Shown piece after piece: positions 42,996-45,741 of a DNA stretch of 45,741 nucleotides. The notes beneath the pieces were generated by a model. That model was given only the letters and a program-made list of their open reading frames with translations, had not been told where the DNA came from and made no database searches. The stretch is from Rhizobium sp. Q54 (GTDB taxonomy: Bacteria > Pseudomonadota > Alphaproteobacteria > Micropepsales > Micropepsaceae). A program made the position numbers and the translations under genes. Numbering within the stretch: the stretch's first letter is position 1; the number at the start of each line of letters is the position of its first letter. The stretch covers positions 1-45,741 of the forward strand of contig CAMCWK010000024.1 of assembly GCA_945882615.1 (NCBI GenBank), written 5' to 3'.

Positions 42996-43703
42996 ATGAG
43001 CGTGCCAGGGGTCGGGGGGGATCAAAAGGCGGCCAGCAGTCTGCGGACGCTGCGCGTCTGGGATTCGCCGACCCGTGCGATGCACTGGGTATTGGTGATC
43101 GCCATCGGTGTTTGCTGGTGGACCGGCGAAAATGACGAGCTCGAATATCACCATTATGCGGGATATGTCGCTCTCTGGGTCATCCTGATGCGGGTCTATT
43201 GGGGCTTCGTGGGCTCTTCCACCGCCAAGTTTGCCAATTTCGTGCGCGGCCCCCAGACCGTTTTCAAATATGTGCGCACGCTGCACCTGCGCAATACGCC
43301 CGCCACGCTGGGACATAATGCGCTGGGGGCGATCAGCGTCCTGGTGCTTCTGGCCACGGCGCTTGCGGTGGTCGTCACCGGACTGTTCGCGGTGGACATC
43401 GATGTGCTCTATTCCGGACCGCTGTCCATGTATGTTGATTTCCGCGAGGGGCGCTGGTTTGCGCGCTGGCATAGTACTCTGTTCGATGTGCTGCTGGTGG
43501 TGATTGCCCTGCATCTGCTGGCTGTTGCCTTCTACTATGCCTACAAGCGCCAGAACCTGGTTGCCTCCATGATCACCGGCCGGCGCAAGGTGGCAGAGGC
43601 CAGCGGCGAAGAGCTTCAGGTCGCACCGGTCTGGCGCTTTGCGGCGGGCGCGGTGATTGTTTCGGCTGCCGTATGGGTCGTGACGACGGGATTCTTTTAC
43701 TAG
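42996..43703 (+). CDS. cytochrome b561 family membrane protein
   Basis: A 235-residue inner-membrane diheme protein with four main helices. The opening VWDSPTRAMHWVLVIAIGVCWW and later HHYAGYVALWVILMRVYWGFVG supply the first His ligands, and WHSTLFDVLLVVIALHLLAV supplies the later pair; this is the bacterial (Ni-Fe hydrogenase b-type-like) b561 layout. It should pass electrons between quinol and a periplasmic cytochrome, here probably the adjacent cytochrome c-prime-like protein. AAGGA lies five bases before ATG 42996. A fifth C-terminal helix is present. Confidence 0.9.
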   Translation: MSVPGVGGDQKAASSLRTLRVWDSPTRAMHWVLVIAIGVCWWTGENDELEYHHYAGYVALWVILMRVYWGFVGSSTAKFANFVRGPQTVFKYVRTLHLRNTPATLGHNALGAISVLVLLATALAVVVTGLFAVDIDVLYSGPLSMYVDFREGRWFARWHSTLFDVLLVVIALHLLAVAFYYAYKRQNLVASMITGRRKVAEASGEELQVAPVWRFAAGAVIVSAAVWVVTTGFFY

Positions 43704-43755
43704 AGGCTGGTCTGCTATCCTTCATAAGCACACTATTCAGATGGGCGGGAAAACA

Positions 43756-44367
43756 ATGAGACACAGAACGATTTTCGGCTTTGCAGTTGCTACCTTGTGT
43801 GCGGTGCCGCTGGCGTCTGTGGCGCAAACGCCTGTCTCCGCCACTGCCCCAGCCGCTGGCGTCCTGCCGATGGTCCCCGCCGCCAAGCCAGGTGTCTATT
43901 CCCAGCAGACCGTCAATCCCACGCGCTTTCGTCTGACGGTGACGGGCAAGACATTCACCTCGCGCGAGGCGATCGAGAAATATCTCGCCTATCGCGCCGC
44001 GGAGCTGACCTTGGCGCAGAAGGGTACCTGGTTCACGCTCGTCGAAGGTCGCCAGAAGACCGATGCCGGCCCCGAGCCGGTGAATGACGATCCGGCGCGG
44101 GCGGGCAAGCGCTACAGCTTCCGCATGGCCTATTGGCGGCCCGTCTGGCGTTACAAGTCTGATGGCGCGGCGGCCTGGAGCACATGGAGTCCCTTCTCCG
44201 GCAACGCCTTCTTCGCCGATGGCAAGGACCCCAAGACCGTGACCGCGTTCGAAGTCAGTGCCGAAATCGTTGTCAGAAAAGGCATCATGGACGGCGCCAA
44301 CCCGCTGGGCTTTGAGGCCTCCGCTTTGTCCGATCTGCTCATCAACCAGGTCTCACCGCCGGAATAA
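43756..44367 (+). CDS. exported hypothetical protein, 203 residues
   Basis: ATG 43756 gives a signal peptide (TIFGFAVATLCAVPLASVAQ) and has GGCGGG upstream; ATG 43741 lacks one. The segment FRLTVTGKTFTSREAIEKYL and AYRAAELTLAQKGTWFTLVE resembles the exported CC0125/CC1285-type proteins of Caulobacter relatives, but no lipobox Cys is present. The rest is Trp-rich. Function is unknown. It is followed after 19 bases by the cupredoxin gene. Confidence 0.82.
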   Translation: MRHRTIFGFAVATLCAVPLASVAQTPVSATAPAAGVLPMVPAAKPGVYSQQTVNPTRFRLTVTGKTFTSREAIEKYLAYRAAELTLAQKGTWFTLVEGRQKTDAGPEPVNDDPARAGKRYSFRMAYWRPVWRYKSDGAAAWSTWSPFSGNAFFADGKDPKTVTAFEVSAEIVVRKGIMDGANPLGFEASALSDLLINQVSPPE

Positions 44368-44386
44368 CAACTGCAAGGAAGAAGTC

Positions 44387-44776
44387 ATGGGAATGCATCG
44401 TCGCGCTGTCTCCAGAATGCTTGCCGGGCTTGGCCTGTCTGCCGTCGCCATGCCGGCCTTGGCGCAAGCCAAGACCGTCGAGGTTTCCATGGGGCGCGGG
44501 AAGATGGTTTTCCTGCCGGCCTCCGTCACGATCAATGCGGGCGATACGGTGAATTGGACCAACCCCGCCGTGGTGCTGCACAGCGTGACCTTCGATCCCA
44601 GCATGGCGGTGAAGCCGGAAAATGTGGCGCTGCCTGCGGGCGTGAAGCCGTTCGATTCAGGCGATATGGGCCAGGATGCCACCTTCAGCCACACCTTCAC
44701 GGTGAAAGGCACCTACAAATATATCTGCAAGATGCACGAGGCCATGGGGATGATTGGCACCGTCGTCGTCACGTAA
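44387..44776 (+). CDS. cupredoxin (plastocyanin/amicyanin-like blue copper protein)
   Basis: A 129-residue exported copper protein. The signal peptide ends near PALAQA. Copper ligands appear as His 65 (VVLHSVTF), Cys 114, His 117 and Met 122 in YICKMHEAMGM, fitting a Cys-x2-His-x4-Met loop. It carries single electrons in the periplasm and may bridge the b561 and heme proteins of this locus. AAGGAAG lies just upstream of ATG 44387; ATG 44393 is an alternative. Confidence 0.88.
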   Translation: MGMHRRAVSRMLAGLGLSAVAMPALAQAKTVEVSMGRGKMVFLPASVTINAGDTVNWTNPAVVLHSVTFDPSMAVKPENVALPAGVKPFDSGDMGQDATFSHTFTVKGTYKYICKMHEAMGMIGTVVVT

Positions 44777-44812
44777 TTTCTGCGTCGAATCAATAGCTTA
44801 GCTTTGGCCCGT

Positions 44813-44840
44813 TTGTGACCGCTTGCGTTGGTGATACAAT
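44813..44840 (+). promoter_or_regulatory. sigma-70-like promoter of the last gene
   Basis: TTGTGA (44813-44818), a 16-base spacer and TACAAT (44835-44840). The start near 44847 would be 50 bases before the ATG at 44897. Confidence 0.55.
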
Positions 44841-44896
44841 ATGAACTGGCGCTTCGCCGAGGGTCGGCCCAGCCTGGTTCACAAAGAGGTGACCAC

Positions 44897-45741
44897 ATGG
44901 TCTCGCAAAAATGCTTTCTGCTTTGCTCGGTTGCTGCCGTCTCGCTCACCGCGATGCTCCAGCCCGCATCCGCCGCGCCCTGGGAACGGGGCTTTGTCGT
45001 CGCCACCTATGAATACGCCTTCCGCTATGGCGGACGCGCCGGCTTCGAACGCGCCGGCGAGATCGAGCCGGGCTCGGATTGCCTGCATGGCGCCAGCCTC
45101 CATTTCGCCAATGACAAGAACACCGAAGCAGCGCTGAAACAGCCCTTCCGCAGCAAGTATGAGATCGAGGCCATCTCCCGGCCGCCGGGGCTGGAACAAG
45201 TCAAGGCGCCGGTGCTGACACGCTTTCATATCTGGAACCGCGCCATTACTTATCGCGCCTGGAAGCGCGGCATCGAGACCTATGTGAATCCCTGGGCGGC
45301 GGAAGATCCCGGCCAGCCCGAAGTGACCGGCAAGATCGCAACCGGGTTCAATCTGGATAACAATGCCAGCACCGGCGGCTTTGTCGCCGAGGATGGGGAG
45401 CAGGGCATCGACCATGCGCTCTACCGCGCCTGGGGTTGTGACGCGCCCTGGCGCGGCGATGGCAACGCCACGTTGCATCTTCGCGCCAACGACAAGATGC
45501 AGGGCGGTCTTTACACGATGGTGATCCGCGTCTCCGGCACCAAGGATCCGATGAATGACGACAATGCCGTGGTCGAGATCGGCTATTCGCCCGACAAGAT
45601 CACCAAGAATGCGCGCGGCGATGTGGCGAATGACTATTCCTATCGCATCCTCAAAAGCGAGCAGTACACCAGGCTGAAGGCCAAGATACGCAATGGCGTG
45701 GTCGAGACCGAACAGGTCGGAGAACTGCATGCACCCCGCAT
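44897..45741 (+). CDS. exported protein, partial, unknown family
   Basis: An open frame from ATG 44897 runs off the right edge (281 codons visible). AGAGG lies about seven bases upstream, and the N-terminus MVSQKCFLLCSVAAVSLTAM is a signal peptide, cleaved near ASA. The mature part has WERGFVVATYEYAFRYGG, EPGSDCLHGASLHF, RFHIWNRAITYRAWKRG and YRAWGCDAPWRGDGNATLHL, with conserved-looking Cys and many aromatics. I recognise no family. The pattern suggests a beta-rich periplasmic enzyme or binding protein associated with the neighbouring redox locus. Confidence 0.75.
   Translation, partial: MVSQKCFLLCSVAAVSLTAMLQPASAAPWERGFVVATYEYAFRYGGRAGFERAGEIEPGSDCLHGASLHFANDKNTEAALKQPFRSKYEIEAISRPPGLEQVKAPVLTRFHIWNRAITYRAWKRGIETYVNPWAAEDPGQPEVTGKIATGFNLDNNASTGGFVAEDGEQGIDHALYRAWGCDAPWRGDGNATLHLRANDKMQGGLYTMVIRVSGTKDPMNDDNAVVEIGYSPDKITKNARGDVANDYSYRILKSEQYTRLKAKIRNGVVETEQVGELHAPR

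Noticed and set aside
44879..45730. Minus-strand ORF at the right edge
   Set aside because: The plus frame from 44897 has a ribosome site and a signal peptide and stays open to the window end, so the minus ORF is its shadow.
1..45741. tRNA, rRNA, CRISPR, insertion sequence or phage genes
   Set aside because: No cloverleaf, repeat-spacer array, transposase motif or terminal inverted repeat was recognised by reading; a tRNAscan-SE and repeat search would be decisive.

Overview
The window looks like the chromosome of a GC-rich, Gram-negative alphaproteobacterium. It carries a FixL/FixJ/FixK oxygen-sensing cascade, a complete ccoNOQP-ccoGHIS set for cbb3 cytochrome oxidase, a large TonB-dependent receptor and an Mla-type lipid-transport fragment. 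The genus cannot be fixed from sequence alone. No rRNA, tRNA, CRISPR array, insertion sequence or phage gene was seen. Both window edges cut genes: an MlaD-like C-terminus at 1-183 and a secreted protein from 44897 onward.

Region 1 (about 0.2-16.6 kb) reads as an oxygen-limitation island. A minus-strand operon runs from 4919 to 210: two very small ORFs, nitroreductase, MBL/beta-CASP protein, type-2 thymidine/AMP phosphorylase-like enzyme and PRPP synthetase, with most junctions overlapping. Beside it lie fixK-pfkB-unknown ORF (minus), a zinc alcohol dehydrogenase (minus), fixL-fixJ (plus), a tandem universal stress protein, a four-gene quinone-reductase operon (minus), an L,D-transpeptidase, a YcbK-like peptidase and a small K+ channel. 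Nine exact FNR/FixK-type boxes (TTGAT, TTGAC or TTGCG, N4, then ATCAA or CGCAA) and one near match sit in the gaps before these genes. Several have a recognisable -10 at the spacing of FNR class II promoters. FixL keeps the heme-PAS His/Arg/Arg pattern of oxygen-sensing FixL. A palindromic CTACGTAG, resembling a FixJ site, lies upstream of fixK. The inferred chain is FixL-FixJ to FixK to the boxes.

Region 2 (16.6-24.5 kb) is the cbb3 oxidase operon with its assembly genes, ccoN-O-Q-P-G-H-I-S. It is tightly packed and preceded by a perfect FNR box and a possible 49-codon leader ORF.

Region 3 (24.6-33.7 kb) holds a small secreted Asp-rich protein with a strong terminator, an RraA-like protein, a secreted parallel beta-helix protein, an unknown secreted protein, and two TPR-GT41 (O-GlcNAc-transferase-like) proteins placed tail to tail. 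The second has Gln where the family has its active-site His.

Region 4 (34.0-45.7 kb) is a co-oriented envelope redox locus. It contains a TonB-dependent receptor, a tiny secreted CC-containing protein, a TPR/2OG-Fe(II) oxygenase, a DUF1587/1592/1588/1585 heme protein with its DUF1552 partner, a cytochrome c-prime-like protein, cytochrome b561, an unknown exported protein, a cupredoxin and a further exported protein cut by the window end. This set and the micro-ORF-led nucleotide operon of region 1 are the best candidates here for undescribed systems.
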